A DNA stretch of 64,000 nt from Sulfurospirillum arsenophilum NBRC 109478 (GCF_000813345.1 NZ_BBQF01000002.1:372001-436000); one strand, 5' to 3'. Numbered from the stretch's first letter, positions 46,422-55,736 are shown. The notes: generated by a model from the sequence alone, not told the origin. Numbers and translations are program-made.

Positions 46422-47720
46422 TCATCCTTTTTTTCGTAAGTTGTCTATTTTTCTTTTGATCATACTGTTGGTAATTTTGATTGAATGGTCATCTTCCAGA
46501 GCATCAAGTCTGAGATCAAATTCAAATGGAAAATGCTCTCGAATCCGCCGAATTATCTCCTCTTTGAGCGCTCCACAACGCTCTTTGTTGGCAAGAATAA
46601 TCTTTACATGTAAAACATTTTTCTCATACACCGTGAGCTTATAATCTAAGATACGAGAAAAGCGTAAAAGAATTTCATCGACCTCTCTTAAATGAATCTC
46701 ATGCCCATGTATGTTTATTTTGTTTTCAATGCGCCCAAGTACTTTTTCCATGGTTCGTAAAAACGTACCACACGCACACGGTTTGGCAGAAATGCGTGCC
46801 ATATCACCTGTTTTGTAACGAATGAGTGGCATTGCTTGACGATTTAGCGTTGTAAAAACAACTTCGCCGTACACTCCATCTTCCACAGCTTTCCCCGTTA
46901 TCGGGTCTATAATTTCAAAATAGAGATCATTTTCCCTTAAGTGATAGCCGTTCAAACACTCGCACTCAACGCCTCCACCATAGCCCATCTCTGTCATACC
47001 GTAATGGTTAAAGACTTTGCATGCTCCATGATGACTCAGTGCTTCTACCAGCGCATCAGGAACATAGTCGGTGCTTAAAAGCACTTTTTTAATGTGGGTG
47101 TAAAAGAGTTCTGGCTTAACACGACTAAGGTACAACACTTGCATCGGTATGCCAACAAGACAGGTAATGTTATTTTCCTCAATACTCTGCGCCGTTTTTT
47201 CAACATCGCTAAGAACCCCTTGAACAATGCACGGGATTCCACTTTTAGCCAACGCTTTTTTAAGTAAATCCCCAATACTCGCATAAGAGGGTCCAGGAAG
47301 TAGAACCATCACTTTGTCACTTTCATCAAGAAGACAATCCATCCCGTGTTGAAAAAAATCGATGGTAGCTTCCAAATCCTCATGCGTGAAAAAAATGCGT
47401 TTCTCATCGCCTGTTGTACCTGAGGTATTTAACGTCACAATACGCTCAATGTCGGAACTAGGAACACAAATAAAATCAAGGCTATTTCGTTTAATGTCTT
47501 CAGCTGTTGTAAAAGCAATTTGCTCAAAATCTTGGAGCGATGAAATAGAATTTAGGTCACTCTCTCTCAGTCTTTCTTGATAAAATCGACTCTTTTCTTT
47601 TGCATACACCAAGGTTTTAACGAGTTCTCTCAACTGATATGCTTTTAAAGCTTCTTGGCTTTTGGACGCTAAGTGTGTGCGCTCTACTATCCAATTTTCC
47701 AATGGTGTTACTTTCATCAT
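46422..47720 (-). CDS. AMP-dependent CoA ligase-like protein (DVU_1553 type)
   Basis: A 432-residue adenylate-forming protein of the phenylacetate-CoA ligase branch. P-loop-like VTLNTSGTTGDEKRIFFT, then FNHYGMTEMGYGG and the hinge TGDMARISAKPCACG are intact. The true substrate in these clusters is unknown. The ATG at 47720 overlaps the radical SAM stop (ATGA) with AAGAGGG upstream; an in-frame ATG follows immediately. Palindrome 46603-46614 encodes LHVK near the C-terminus. Confidence 0.87.
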   Translation of the reverse strand: MMKVTPLENWIVERTHLASKSQEALKAYQLRELVKTLVYAKEKSRFYQERLRESDLNSISSLQDFEQIAFTTAEDIKRNSLDFICVPSSDIERIVTLNTSGTTGDEKRIFFTHEDLEATIDFFQHGMDCLLDESDKVMVLLPGPSYASIGDLLKKALAKSGIPCIVQGVLSDVEKTAQSIEENNITCLVGIPMQVLYLSRVKPELFYTHIKKVLLSTDYVPDALVEALSHHGACKVFNHYGMTEMGYGGGVECECLNGYHLRENDLYFEIIDPITGKAVEDGVYGEVVFTTLNRQAMPLIRYKTGDMARISAKPCACGTFLRTMEKVLGRIENKINIHGHEIHLREVDEILLRFSRILDYKLTVYEKNVLHVKIILANKERCGALKEEIIRRIREHFPFEFDLRLDALEDDHSIKITNSMIKRKIDNLRKKG

Positions 47721-49054
47721 GCCCTCTTTGCATCTCGATAAAGAGAGGCCCCTTCCATGTTGGTGATGTTGTACATACAAAAAGGAATAAGCTTTCCATC
47801 AACGGTTGAGACATGAATACAACAATCTCTAATACGCTCCAAATTCACATTCCACGCATCTTGAAACGCCATACCTGAAAGGCTAAAAGCGTTGTTTTGA
47901 ATCGCACTGAGTATTTTGTCCCAATCCGAGAGTTTCTCATCTTGAACCTGCTTTTGGTACGACCAATTGCGCGCTACAAAGGCTTTGGCTTTAGTAGCAC
48001 CTTCCTCTGCTTTTTCACTTTCACTTGAACAGCAAGAGCGTTTAGTCACAGGCTTTAAGCTGCCCTCTTCTATTAGATAATTACCGTTAAATGAACAGAG
48101 TGCATTTTCACATCCAGGGGGTTGCATACTCTGCATACTCACCATGTGATCGGTTTGCTCACAAATCTGCTCCATTACTTCAGGCAAGGTGATTCTATCT
48201 TCATCCCTAGGCGCTTCTGGAATGCGTCCAAAATAACTTACAGGTTGAAAATGTACCCCTCTCACTGTGGGAGAACGACTGATGCCAAAACGAATGATGT
48301 CACCAATGTTATCCACATTGATATGGGGTACGATGGTCGGAACAAGCACCACACCGATGCCGAATTTTCGGCAATTCTCAATCGCTTGGCATTTCACATC
48401 AAACAACGCTTTTCCACGCAGTTTTTCATAAATCGCATCATTGATGCCATCAAATTGTAAAAAGATCGAGCTAAGCCCCGCTTCTTTTAAAGCTTTCACA
48501 TACGTTTCATCGTTTGCCATTCGAAGACCATTGGTATTGACTTGAATAAAAGGAAATCCAAGTTCAACACCTATACGAATAATTTCCGAAAGATCATCTC
48601 GTACCGTTGGTTCACCGCCTGAGAGTTGGATATTGCATTTGCCTGAAACCTTTAAAATACTCTCGAACTGAAAACGCAACTGCTCCAAAGTTGGGTCGCT
48701 GCTCTTGGCATCCAAAGCATCTGCAAAACAAAAACGACAGTTTAAATTGCAACGCGTTGTCACTTCAATGAGCGCTGTACACGTGTGTTGCCTATGAGCA
48801 CTGCACAGTCCACAATCAAACGGACACCCCTTTTCTACGTGTGTAATGGTTTTTTTGATGTAAGCTCTCTCTTTGGTGCGTATCCACTCTCGCATTAACG
48901 TACCACCTCTCCAGACAACCGTTTTAAACACTCCGTGTTCGGGACACTCTTTGTGCAGGAAAGTACTCGCTCCTTCATCGTACATATAAGCCTCAAGCTT
49001 ACACAAACAGATAGGGCACAAGCTTTCAGTATGCATCAAAGGATTATACGTCAT
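47717..49054 (-). CDS. Radical SAM protein of the aldehyde oxidoreductase cluster (TrsS-like)
   Basis: A 445-residue radical SAM enzyme. The [4Fe-4S] motif CxxxCxxC is C102-C106-C109 in TTRCNLNCRFCFA. The N-terminal region has additional cysteines (C13, C16, C18, C37 with CPEHG; C77, C81, C84), as in the MJ0619/tetraether-synthase-like group. Relatives linked to this cluster in Desulfovibrio and clostridia include selenoproteins; this one is a cysteine version with no in-frame TGA. The substrate is unknown. It overlaps the C-GCAxxG-C-C gene by one base. Confidence 0.88.
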   Translation of the reverse strand: MTYNPLMHTESLCPICLCKLEAYMYDEGASTFLHKECPEHGVFKTVVWRGGTLMREWIRTKERAYIKKTITHVEKGCPFDCGLCSAHRQHTCTALIEVTTRCNLNCRFCFADALDAKSSDPTLEQLRFQFESILKVSGKCNIQLSGGEPTVRDDLSEIIRIGVELGFPFIQVNTNGLRMANDETYVKALKEAGLSSIFLQFDGINDAIYEKLRGKALFDVKCQAIENCRKFGIGVVLVPTIVPHINVDNIGDIIRFGISRSPTVRGVHFQPVSYFGRIPEAPRDEDRITLPEVMEQICEQTDHMVSMQSMQPPGCENALCSFNGNYLIEEGSLKPVTKRSCCSSESEKAEEGATKAKAFVARNWSYQKQVQDEKLSDWDKILSAIQNNAFSLSGMAFQDAWNVNLERIRDCCIHVSTVDGKLIPFCMYNITNMEGASLYRDAKRA

Positions 49055-49506
49055 TACATCTGCTCTCTATTGCCATATTCATAGCCATATTCAACCAAAA
49101 GCTCATAGACTTTGATATACGCTTTTTGAATTATCTCTGCGCAGATGGGTTTATAGCTCTGATCGCCACTATGAAAATCCCTCACGCCAATGAGCGTAGC
49201 ACACTGTGTCGAGCCAAATTCTGTTTTAAACCACTCGTGAAATTCATGCACCATCTGCGTAAAATTCTCTTTTGCACTCTCTTCGTCTTTAGCCTTAGCC
49301 GCATACAATCCTAAAACACCAATACCTCCACTCAGTACTCCACAGGTTTGTTGGGTATCGGCAATTCCTCTGCAAAGACCTTGCGCTGAGCGCACTAGAT
49401 CATCATTGGAAGAGCCTTCATCTTCAAGAGCAAGCTTATACATAATCTGCGAACAGCAAAAACCCGCTGATGAGAGTTTAAATAAACGTAGGGATAATTC
49501 ATCCAT
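49054..49506 (-). CDS. C-GCAxxG-C-C family protein (DVU_1555 type)
   Basis: A 150-residue redox-type protein. The cysteine pattern starts with AGFCCSQIMY, continues with GLCRGI and QQTCGVLSGGIGVLGLYA, and has a late STQCATLIGV and YKPICAEI, fitting the C_GCAxxG_C_C family. These cysteines probably bind metal or a cluster. Start ATG has AAGGAG upstream, and it overlaps the methyltransferase by eight bases. Confidence 0.88.
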   Translation of the reverse strand: MDELSLRLFKLSSAGFCCSQIMYKLALEDEGSSNDDLVRSAQGLCRGIADTQQTCGVLSGGIGVLGLYAAKAKDEESAKENFTQMVHEFHEWFKTEFGSTQCATLIGVRDFHSGDQSYKPICAEIIQKAYIKVYELLVEYGYEYGNREQM

Positions 49507-50233
49507 TGTTTGCTTCTCCTTTTTTAGCGATTAACATAAAATAACCAGGTTTGCAGTGTTTGATGTTTTGTTCAAAAGAACAGCATGTTTGAGCTTCTTC
49601 ACCTTCGATGGTTTTGCTCCAAAATGCACCCATTGAGCCGTGCGAAAAGATGATTTTGACCATAAGCTCTTTGAGTAGATGAGAGCAATCTTCTAAAAGC
49701 ATAATTTCAAAGCCAATCTTTTCTAGCATCTCTTTTAAAGAAAGAAGGTCATGCATTCCCCGCATACACGATGTAATGGAAAAATTGTCCATAGCATTGA
49801 GTGACTCAGGGATTTTCGCATAAACATCGTTGATCACAAACCAACCGCCTTTTTCTAATACTCTGTACACCTCTTGCAACGTTACATGTAAATCATTCAT
49901 CAAGGACAAGGTACACTCTGCCAAAACACACTCAAAACGATTATTTGCAAACGGTAGCGCATCACCCGATCCTTTTACAAAACGCCCAAAAGGATTTTTG
50001 GCGTGTGCGATGTCGAGCAATTTGTCTGAAGGATCAATACCAACCACATGCACCCCGTAATTTTGGTAAAGATACGAAACTGTCGCACCCATACCACAGC
50101 CAAGATCCAATACGTGAGTTTGCTCATTTATAGCGCAAAAACTAACGGCTTGCTCGGTCAGTTTAAATCCTCCAGGACGTAAGGTTTCGCCTGTGGCTTC
50201 TTGCATACAACTACTTTCATAAACGTTTAACAC
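49499..50233 (-). CDS. Class I SAM-dependent methyltransferase (DVU_1556 type)
   Basis: A 244-residue methyltransferase with SAM motif HVLDLGCGMGATVSYLY, then VGIDPSDKLLDIA and LAECTLSLMNDL. The start GTG at 50233 lies one base after the stop of the preceding gene with a GGAGG site; a longer frame runs inside that gene. Family members with this position in the cluster begin near YESSCMQEATGETLRPGG, as here. The methyl acceptor is unknown. Palindrome core at 49882-49891 encodes LHVT. Confidence 0.88.
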   Translation of the reverse strand: MLNVYESSCMQEATGETLRPGGFKLTEQAVSFCAINEQTHVLDLGCGMGATVSYLYQNYGVHVVGIDPSDKLLDIAHAKNPFGRFVKGSGDALPFANNRFECVLAECTLSLMNDLHVTLQEVYRVLEKGGWFVINDVYAKIPESLNAMDNFSITSCMRGMHDLLSLKEMLEKIGFEIMLLEDCSHLLKELMVKIIFSHGSMGAFWSKTIEGEEAQTCCSFEQNIKHCKPGYFMLIAKKGEANNG

Positions 50234-50234
50234 G

Positions 50235-50441
50235 TTACTTATCCTCCAAGCTTTTTTCGACTTCAAGTATCTTTCCCAAAGCCAAATCTTCACTAATAAG
50301 AACCATATTACACGTAGGGCATTTTAAAAGATCCACTTCAAAATTGCCCTCAAGATAGCGCACTTTTACCTTTTGCGTCACCAATGCTTGATGGCATTTA
50401 TCACACATCCATACAGTTGTTTTATCGGTTTGATCGCTCAT
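50235..50441 (-). CDS. Small zinc-ribbon-like redox protein (DVU_1557 type)
   Basis: A 68-residue protein with two CxxC pairs, C13/C16 (MCDKCHQ) and C41/C44 (CPTCNM), giving a rubredoxin- or zinc-ribbon-like site. GGAGG precedes the ATG at 50441, which starts one base after the stop of the dicluster protein. Likely an electron carrier or metal-binding partner for cluster enzymes. Confidence 0.85.
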   Translation of the reverse strand: MSDQTDKTTVWMCDKCHQALVTQKVKVRYLEGNFEVDLLKCPTCNMVLISEDLALGKILEVEKSLEDK

Positions 50442-50442
50442 C

Positions 50443-52809
50443 TTAATCCTCCACCACTTCCATGCGATGACTGTACACATCTTTGATCGTAATATCTCTG
50501 CCACTCTCTTCATACTTCACCCAAAACGTCACATTTTGAACGCGAAGACGTGCGAGATAATTCGATGCTTCAGGGTTGAAAAATCGCTCTTTACCGCTTA
50601 GGGAGTGATCCACCACTTTTTCAACATCACTCATCATAATAAATCGCTTTTCCATAAGAGCAACGATTTCATCTGAAACATGTAGGGTAAAATCATATGT
50701 CTTGCTCACAGCACATTCCTCCTCTTCATTCCAAATCTCTTTAAGAAGTTGATTTTTAAGTCGTTTTCGATTGTTTTGTCGATCAGAAAGTGTGGGCATT
50801 TTTTGAGGGGCATCTTGATTGACTTCATTACCATAAATAATGTCCAAAATGTGATACGCTCTTTTATTGCCTTTAACGATGGCATCTTTACACATCGCAC
50901 AATAGACAAGAACATCTTGCTCGCTCTCACAGATGCGATCTTTCACAAAGTCATCCGCTTGTTCAGGATTTGCATTGGAAACCAAGCCACCGTAGCCACA
51001 ACATTTCGCTTTTTCTTTGGAGTATTCAAGCTCTTGGATGGTATAGCCCAATGTTTTAACAATGCTTCGTACACTGTTATGAATCGCTGAATTATGCCTC
51101 GTAGCACAGGCATCGTGGATGCAAAGCTCGCGTTTTCCTTTTTTAATATCCACCTCAGGAAGTCCGTATGTGTCAAACACTTCCCATAAGGAAATGGTTT
51201 TAATCATCGGCAGATATTTCTCAAACGTAGCAGCGCAACTGGAACAGGCTAAGATAAACGTTGGCTCACCCATCTCTTCCCACGTCTTGTGTATCTTTTC
51301 AACACTTTCAGGCATCAGATCAAGCCTTCCTGCCCAATCCGCAGGAGCACCACAGCAGCCTAAATATAATCCCACGTCGTTATCCGCATCTTTGTCTTTA
51401 ATCACACCCACTAAATGTTTATAAATATCACCAATATAATCGGTGTGTGTTGAGCTAAGCTGGCATCCCGGGTAAAAGAGATAGCCCGTCTTCCCAGAGC
51501 CTTTGTACAAGCCTCTTGCATATTTCGAAAAGGCAATGACAGGATAATAAAAGAGATTTTTGGATTGTTCTTTGCTCGGTTGTTTACGTACCATGGAAAA
51601 ATAATCGCTATGGCTATACTGCATATCTTTGAGGGCGAAATCATGTGCTGAAAGAGGCATTTTGCCGCGTTCAACCATACTTTCACGCGTAGCGTGTATA
51701 ATATCTGCCATACCAATTCCTATAGGACAGACCTCTTTACACAGACCACATTCAGTACAAGAGTTAATCATCAAATTGGCACTACGTGTTCCTAAAACGA
51801 TACGTTCATTATGATTGATACTCCTGATATAGCTATCGGGAGTTATATTAAATCGCTGCATATGCACGCATGCTTTAATGCACGCGTCACATTGGCATTT
51901 GAGGCATCGTTTAGCTTCTTCTTTTGCTTCATTTTCACTGTAACACTGTGATGTTTTAACTACCACGTCTATAGGTTTTACCGTATCAATTTTATACTGT
52001 AATTTTGTTTCAAAAATTCCCTCGCGCTCTCTTGAAGCACTCATCGAGGTTTTGTTAATGTAGCGGTCTATCGAAACGGCTGAACGTTTGCCTGAACTGA
52101 GCGAATAAATAACGGAACTGTTTTGAGTTTGAATTTTTCCACCTATAAACAAGGAGGATTCATTGGCTTGAAACGTCTCAGGATTGATAGCATATATTTC
52201 GCTCCAAACGCCTGTTCCTAAGTAAACAGCATCGTATTGTTCGATATACCGTTTAAGATTTTCCATCAACACTTCGGTGTTATAATGAACTTTAATACCT
52301 TTTTTCTCAATCATCAAAAGTTCTTCTTCGATGAGCGAGGCTTCTAACCCTTTACCTTCATACTCCCAAAGACTTCCACCTAAACGGTTTGTTTTTTCAT
52401 AAATAGTAACTTGGTAGCCTTTTTTATCGAGTTCAGTAGCGACAACAATCCCACTGAGTCCTCCACCGATAATCGCAACAGTACCTTTGTTTTTGGGTAA
52501 AAGCAGTGGTTTTTTGGGACTCGTATAGCCTAAATCAATAACAGTTTTTTCAAGTTCGCTGATGCGTATGCTTCCCCCTGCATCTTTTCTCACACAGGTA
52601 TTCTCACAAGGATGGTCGCAAATTTTTCCAATAAGCCTGCTAAAAGGTATTTTGTTTTCCATAACCTTATACGCTTTAGCAAAATCACCTTTTTCAATTT
52701 CGTGAGCAAATGCAATCACATCCATATGCACCGGACACGATGCTACGCATACGGGAGGTTCTGAATGAATACATTGATTGCCAATTTCCAATAATTTATC
52801 TAAATCCAT
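50443..52809 (-). CDS. FAD/NAD(P) oxidoreductase with dicluster and CCG domains (DVU_1558 type)
   Basis: A 788-residue electron-transfer protein. Order: N-terminal Fer4_20 cysteine region (VCVASCPVHMD, CDHPCENTC), a GltD-like FAD/NAD module (VAIIGGGLSGIVVATEL), a dicluster ferredoxin region (CLKCQCDACIKAC, CTECGLCKEVCP), two CCG cysteine-rich domains (LFYPGCQLSS with CCGAPADW; HDACATRH with CCGYGG) and a short C-terminal domain rich in charged residues. It could link NAD(P)H or thiols to the aldehyde oxidoreductase. It is separated from that gene by a hairpin. Confidence 0.9.
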   Translation of the reverse strand: MDLDKLLEIGNQCIHSEPPVCVASCPVHMDVIAFAHEIEKGDFAKAYKVMENKIPFSRLIGKICDHPCENTCVRKDAGGSIRISELEKTVIDLGYTSPKKPLLLPKNKGTVAIIGGGLSGIVVATELDKKGYQVTIYEKTNRLGGSLWEYEGKGLEASLIEEELLMIEKKGIKVHYNTEVLMENLKRYIEQYDAVYLGTGVWSEIYAINPETFQANESSLFIGGKIQTQNSSVIYSLSSGKRSAVSIDRYINKTSMSASREREGIFETKLQYKIDTVKPIDVVVKTSQCYSENEAKEEAKRCLKCQCDACIKACVHMQRFNITPDSYIRSINHNERIVLGTRSANLMINSCTECGLCKEVCPIGIGMADIIHATRESMVERGKMPLSAHDFALKDMQYSHSDYFSMVRKQPSKEQSKNLFYYPVIAFSKYARGLYKGSGKTGYLFYPGCQLSSTHTDYIGDIYKHLVGVIKDKDADNDVGLYLGCCGAPADWAGRLDLMPESVEKIHKTWEEMGEPTFILACSSCAATFEKYLPMIKTISLWEVFDTYGLPEVDIKKGKRELCIHDACATRHNSAIHNSVRSIVKTLGYTIQELEYSKEKAKCCGYGGLVSNANPEQADDFVKDRICESEQDVLVYCAMCKDAIVKGNKRAYHILDIIYGNEVNQDAPQKMPTLSDRQNNRKRLKNQLLKEIWNEEEECAVSKTYDFTLHVSDEIVALMEKRFIMMSDVEKVVDHSLSGKERFFNPEASNYLARLRVQNVTFWVKYEESGRDITIKDVYSHRMEVVED

Positions 52810-52845
52810 TCTTTATGTCCTCATATATCGCATTAAAAGCAAAAG

Positions 52846-52877
52846 GATACGTGAGATACATCTGTATCTCACGTATC
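52846..52877 (-). terminator. 14-bp perfect hairpin between aldehyde oxidoreductase and accessory genes
   Basis: GATACGTGAGATAC (52846-52859) and GTATCTCACGTATC (52864-52877) form a perfect stem with a 4-base loop. On the minus strand it is followed by CCTTTTGCTTTTAA. Its place 17 bases after the enzyme stop suggests partial termination or 3'-end stabilisation of the enzyme mRNA, giving more enzyme than accessory proteins. Confidence 0.8.
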
Positions 52878-52894
52878 GTCAAAACGTCGCTACA

Positions 52895-55615
52895 TTAAGC
52901 CATAGCTGCTAAAACTTTCTCAGGACGTGCTGGTAAATGTGTCACTCTAGCACCGCACGCATTGTAAATAGCATTAATAATCGCGGCATGAGGAGCGGCA
53001 AGAGGCATTTCACCCGCACCAGAAGCACCTAATAAGCTGTTTGGTCTTTGGTATTCTGTGTAGATGAGATCAAGATTATCAGGAACATCTTTGATTTTTG
53101 GAATACCACATCCTGTCAAGGTTGTATGTTTTTTAAGATCATCAAAGTCCTCAGTAAGTGCTAGACCAATACCTTGAACCAAACCACCATACATTTGACC
53201 ATCAACAACAAGTCTGTTGATAATGGTTCCAACATCCGATGCCAACGTCATTTTTTCAACATTGGTTTTACCTGTTTTTGTATCGACTTCAACTTCAGCG
53301 ACACACACACCGTACATGTACGCTGCAAATGGATTTCCTTGACCATGATCTGGTGGTGTATCGGTACATGGCGCTGTCCATTTGCCCATGTATTTCACCT
53401 CACGACCTTCGGCTACCATCTCAGTATAGGTTCTGTATGTTCCATCTGCTTTTTTCATAGCTTCAAGAAGATTTCGGCACGCTACAACGGTTGCATTACC
53501 CGTAACAACATTGGAGCGACTTCCGCCTGCTGGTCCACTGTTTGGTGTTTTAGTCATATCGTTCAAGACCAAATCAATCTGTTCTGGTTTAAGATTTAAC
53601 GGTTTTAACGTTTCATGCGCAAAAGTCAATGTGCCTACATCTGCGCCCTGACCGTGATCTTCCCATGAATTACCGACAGAGACACCTTTTGGCGTAAGCT
53701 CAGCCCATGCTTCAGATGAGTCTGGACCATCTAAACCACAACCATAGATGTTAACAGAAACGCCTACGCCGTATTTTTTACCTGGAGCCGCATTGGCATT
53801 CTTTTTAGCCGCTACTTTTTTCGCTAATTCATACACTGGACGGCTTTTATCAAACAGCTCTTCCAAACAGAAGACATCTGGAGAACATCCTGTTGGTGTT
53901 GTGTCACCTTCTCTGTAAATATTTTTATATCTGAATTCAAATGGATCCATACCCACTTTTTCAGCCAATTCATCAATAAGCACTTCGGAAGGGAACATAA
54001 TCTCAGGAGCACCGTATCCACGGAACGCTGAACCCCAACCATGATTGGTACAAACGGTTCGTCCATTACCACGAATGTTAGGAATGTGATAACCAGCACC
54101 ACCAAATTGGAAACCACGTTGTGTTAATAAGTCACCAAATTCTGAGTAAGGACCATGGTCAACACTCCAATCGGACTCTAATGCTAAGATTTTGCCATTT
54201 TTATCGGCAGCCATTTTCATTGTTGTCCAGAAAGGTGAACGCTTACCTGTGTAGGTAATTTGTTGTTTCATATTGAACTCAAGATACACAGGTCTTCCTG
54301 TAGCCATGGTTGCAACACCAAGTAAGCCTTCCATCGTTGGGCTAAATTTATAACCAAAAGTAGCCCCTGTATTATTTTGGACGATAAAGACGTCTTCTGC
54401 TTTCATACCTACACCCTCTGCAATCATAAGTGCATGGAAGTGAAGCGCAATACTCTTAGAGTGAATGATGAGTTTTCCGTTATCATCCACATAACCAAAA
54501 CCAACATCTGGCTCAATAGGTAAGTGAGGCTGACGTTGTGTATAGAAGCTATCTTCCACAACATAAGGAGCATCTTTCATGATAGGAGCAGTTTCAGCCC
54601 CTTTGCTGATGTGGTTATTAAAGTAAACATTCGGCGTTCCCGGATGAATCTCAATAGCATCCACAGCCATTGCATCTGGTGCGTTCATATAAGCTGGTAA
54701 AACTTCGAGCTCCACCTTAACTTTATCAACACCAGCATGTGCCGCTTTTTCATTCTCAGCTAAGACAATCGCAATCGCATCACCGTATTGGAAGATTTTT
54801 TTATCGTTTAAGATTGGACGATCAAGTCCATCACCTTTGTTGGTAGGGAAAGCCAAACCATTAATGCGGTTGGTTCCTTTAACATCTTTATAGGTTAAAA
54901 CAGCAACAACACCAGGAACTTTTTTAGCTTCTTCTGTGTCAATCGATAGAATATTGGCATGAGAAACTTCAGCTTGTACGATTTTGGCATGAAGTGTGTT
55001 AGCTGGAAGTTTTAAGCCTAAGTCTGCTCCAAAATCCCATGTTCCCATAACTTTTGCCATCGCGGAAGGACGAATATAAGATGAGCCAACCAATGATGCG
55101 CCTTCTGGAATTTTTTTCCAAAAATCTTTAAGCTCTAGTTCGCCTCGCATAATTTTTGCCGCATCCATAACCGCATCAACGAGAGGTTTGTATCCTGTAC
55201 AGCGGCAGAGGTTTTTGTTTTTTTGGAACCAGTCTCTGACTTCTTCGCGTGTTGGATTGTTATTTTCTTCTAAAAGAACTTTAGCTGAAACAATGAAACC
55301 TGGTGTACAATAACCGCATTGTGCAGCACCATATACCATCCAAGCAATTTGAAGTGGATGAAGCTTGTCTTTCGTTCCCACACCTTCAATTGTGATAATT
55401 TCATCATTATCTTCAACCTTTTTCATCTTAGTAATACATGCTCGCACAAGTTTACCATTAAGAATAACTGTACAAGAACCACACTCACCGCTATTACAAC
55501 CTACTTTCGTACCTGTAAGCCCTAGTTGTTTTCGCAAAACATCTGATAATTTGTCGTCTACGTCTGTAACCAAAGTTGTTTTGACACCATTGATGATTAA
55601 CATTTTCTTTAACAT
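52895..55615 (-). CDS. mop: Molybdenum aldehyde oxidoreductase (Mop)
   Basis: A 906-residue xanthine-oxidase-family enzyme that oxidises aldehydes to carboxylic acids with water. Two [2Fe-2S] sites: C40, C45, C48, C60 and C100, C103, C137, C139. The catalytic glutamate falls at residue 869 in GASGAGEMPLAAPH. These are the numbers I recall for Desulfovibrio gigas Mop, which supports ATG at 55615 as the start (AAGGGG upstream). The cofactor region has FQFGGAGYHIPN, SAFRGYGAPE and GGSRSN. No signal peptide or Tat motif, so it is cytoplasmic. No FAD domain: electrons probably go to a ferredoxin or the downstream dicluster protein. Confidence 0.96.
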   Translation of the reverse strand: MLKKMLIINGVKTTLVTDVDDKLSDVLRKQLGLTGTKVGCNSGECGSCTVILNGKLVRACITKMKKVEDNDEIITIEGVGTKDKLHPLQIAWMVYGAAQCGYCTPGFIVSAKVLLEENNNPTREEVRDWFQKNKNLCRCTGYKPLVDAVMDAAKIMRGELELKDFWKKIPEGASLVGSSYIRPSAMAKVMGTWDFGADLGLKLPANTLHAKIVQAEVSHANILSIDTEEAKKVPGVVAVLTYKDVKGTNRINGLAFPTNKGDGLDRPILNDKKIFQYGDAIAIVLAENEKAAHAGVDKVKVELEVLPAYMNAPDAMAVDAIEIHPGTPNVYFNNHISKGAETAPIMKDAPYVVEDSFYTQRQPHLPIEPDVGFGYVDDNGKLIIHSKSIALHFHALMIAEGVGMKAEDVFIVQNNTGATFGYKFSPTMEGLLGVATMATGRPVYLEFNMKQQITYTGKRSPFWTTMKMAADKNGKILALESDWSVDHGPYSEFGDLLTQRGFQFGGAGYHIPNIRGNGRTVCTNHGWGSAFRGYGAPEIMFPSEVLIDELAEKVGMDPFEFRYKNIYREGDTTPTGCSPDVFCLEELFDKSRPVYELAKKVAAKKNANAAPGKKYGVGVSVNIYGCGLDGPDSSEAWAELTPKGVSVGNSWEDHGQGADVGTLTFAHETLKPLNLKPEQIDLVLNDMTKTPNSGPAGGSRSNVVTGNATVVACRNLLEAMKKADGTYRTYTEMVAEGREVKYMGKWTAPCTDTPPDHGQGNPFAAYMYGVCVAEVEVDTKTGKTNVEKMTLASDVGTIINRLVVDGQMYGGLVQGIGLALTEDFDDLKKHTTLTGCGIPKIKDVPDNLDLIYTEYQRPNSLLGASGAGEMPLAAPHAAIINAIYNACGARVTHLPARPEKVLAAMA

Positions 55616-55653
55616 GTTTGTACCCCTTATAAATATAGTATTACGATATTTAT

Positions 55654-55672
55654 ATATGCGAAAAAAGCATAT
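55654..55672 (-). promoter_or_regulatory. Putative operator 1 upstream of mop
   Basis: ATATGC and GCATAT form a perfect 6-bp inverted repeat around GAAAAAA, 39 bases upstream of the mop ATG. A related repeat lies 62 bases further away. The spacing and AT-rich ends are loosely like ModE boxes, but no consensus match is claimed. Confidence 0.45.
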
Positions 55673-55715
55673 TAGCATCTATAAGTTTTCTGAAAATCTC
55701 ATTTTAAATGCTTGC

Positions 55716-55736
55716 AATATGTCTTTTTTGCATATT
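55716..55736 (-). promoter_or_regulatory. Putative operator 2 upstream of mop
   Basis: AATATG and CATATT are a perfect 6-bp inverted repeat with a 9-base spacer (TCTTTTTTG). Read on the other strand, it gives ATATGCAAAAAAGACATAT, nearly the same as operator 1, so both may bind one protein. Confidence 0.45.

Noticed and set aside
47717-55615. Selenocysteine codons (in-frame TGA) in the aldehyde oxidoreductase cluster
   Set aside because: All ten frames are full length without internal TGA, and the expected redox positions are encoded as Cys.
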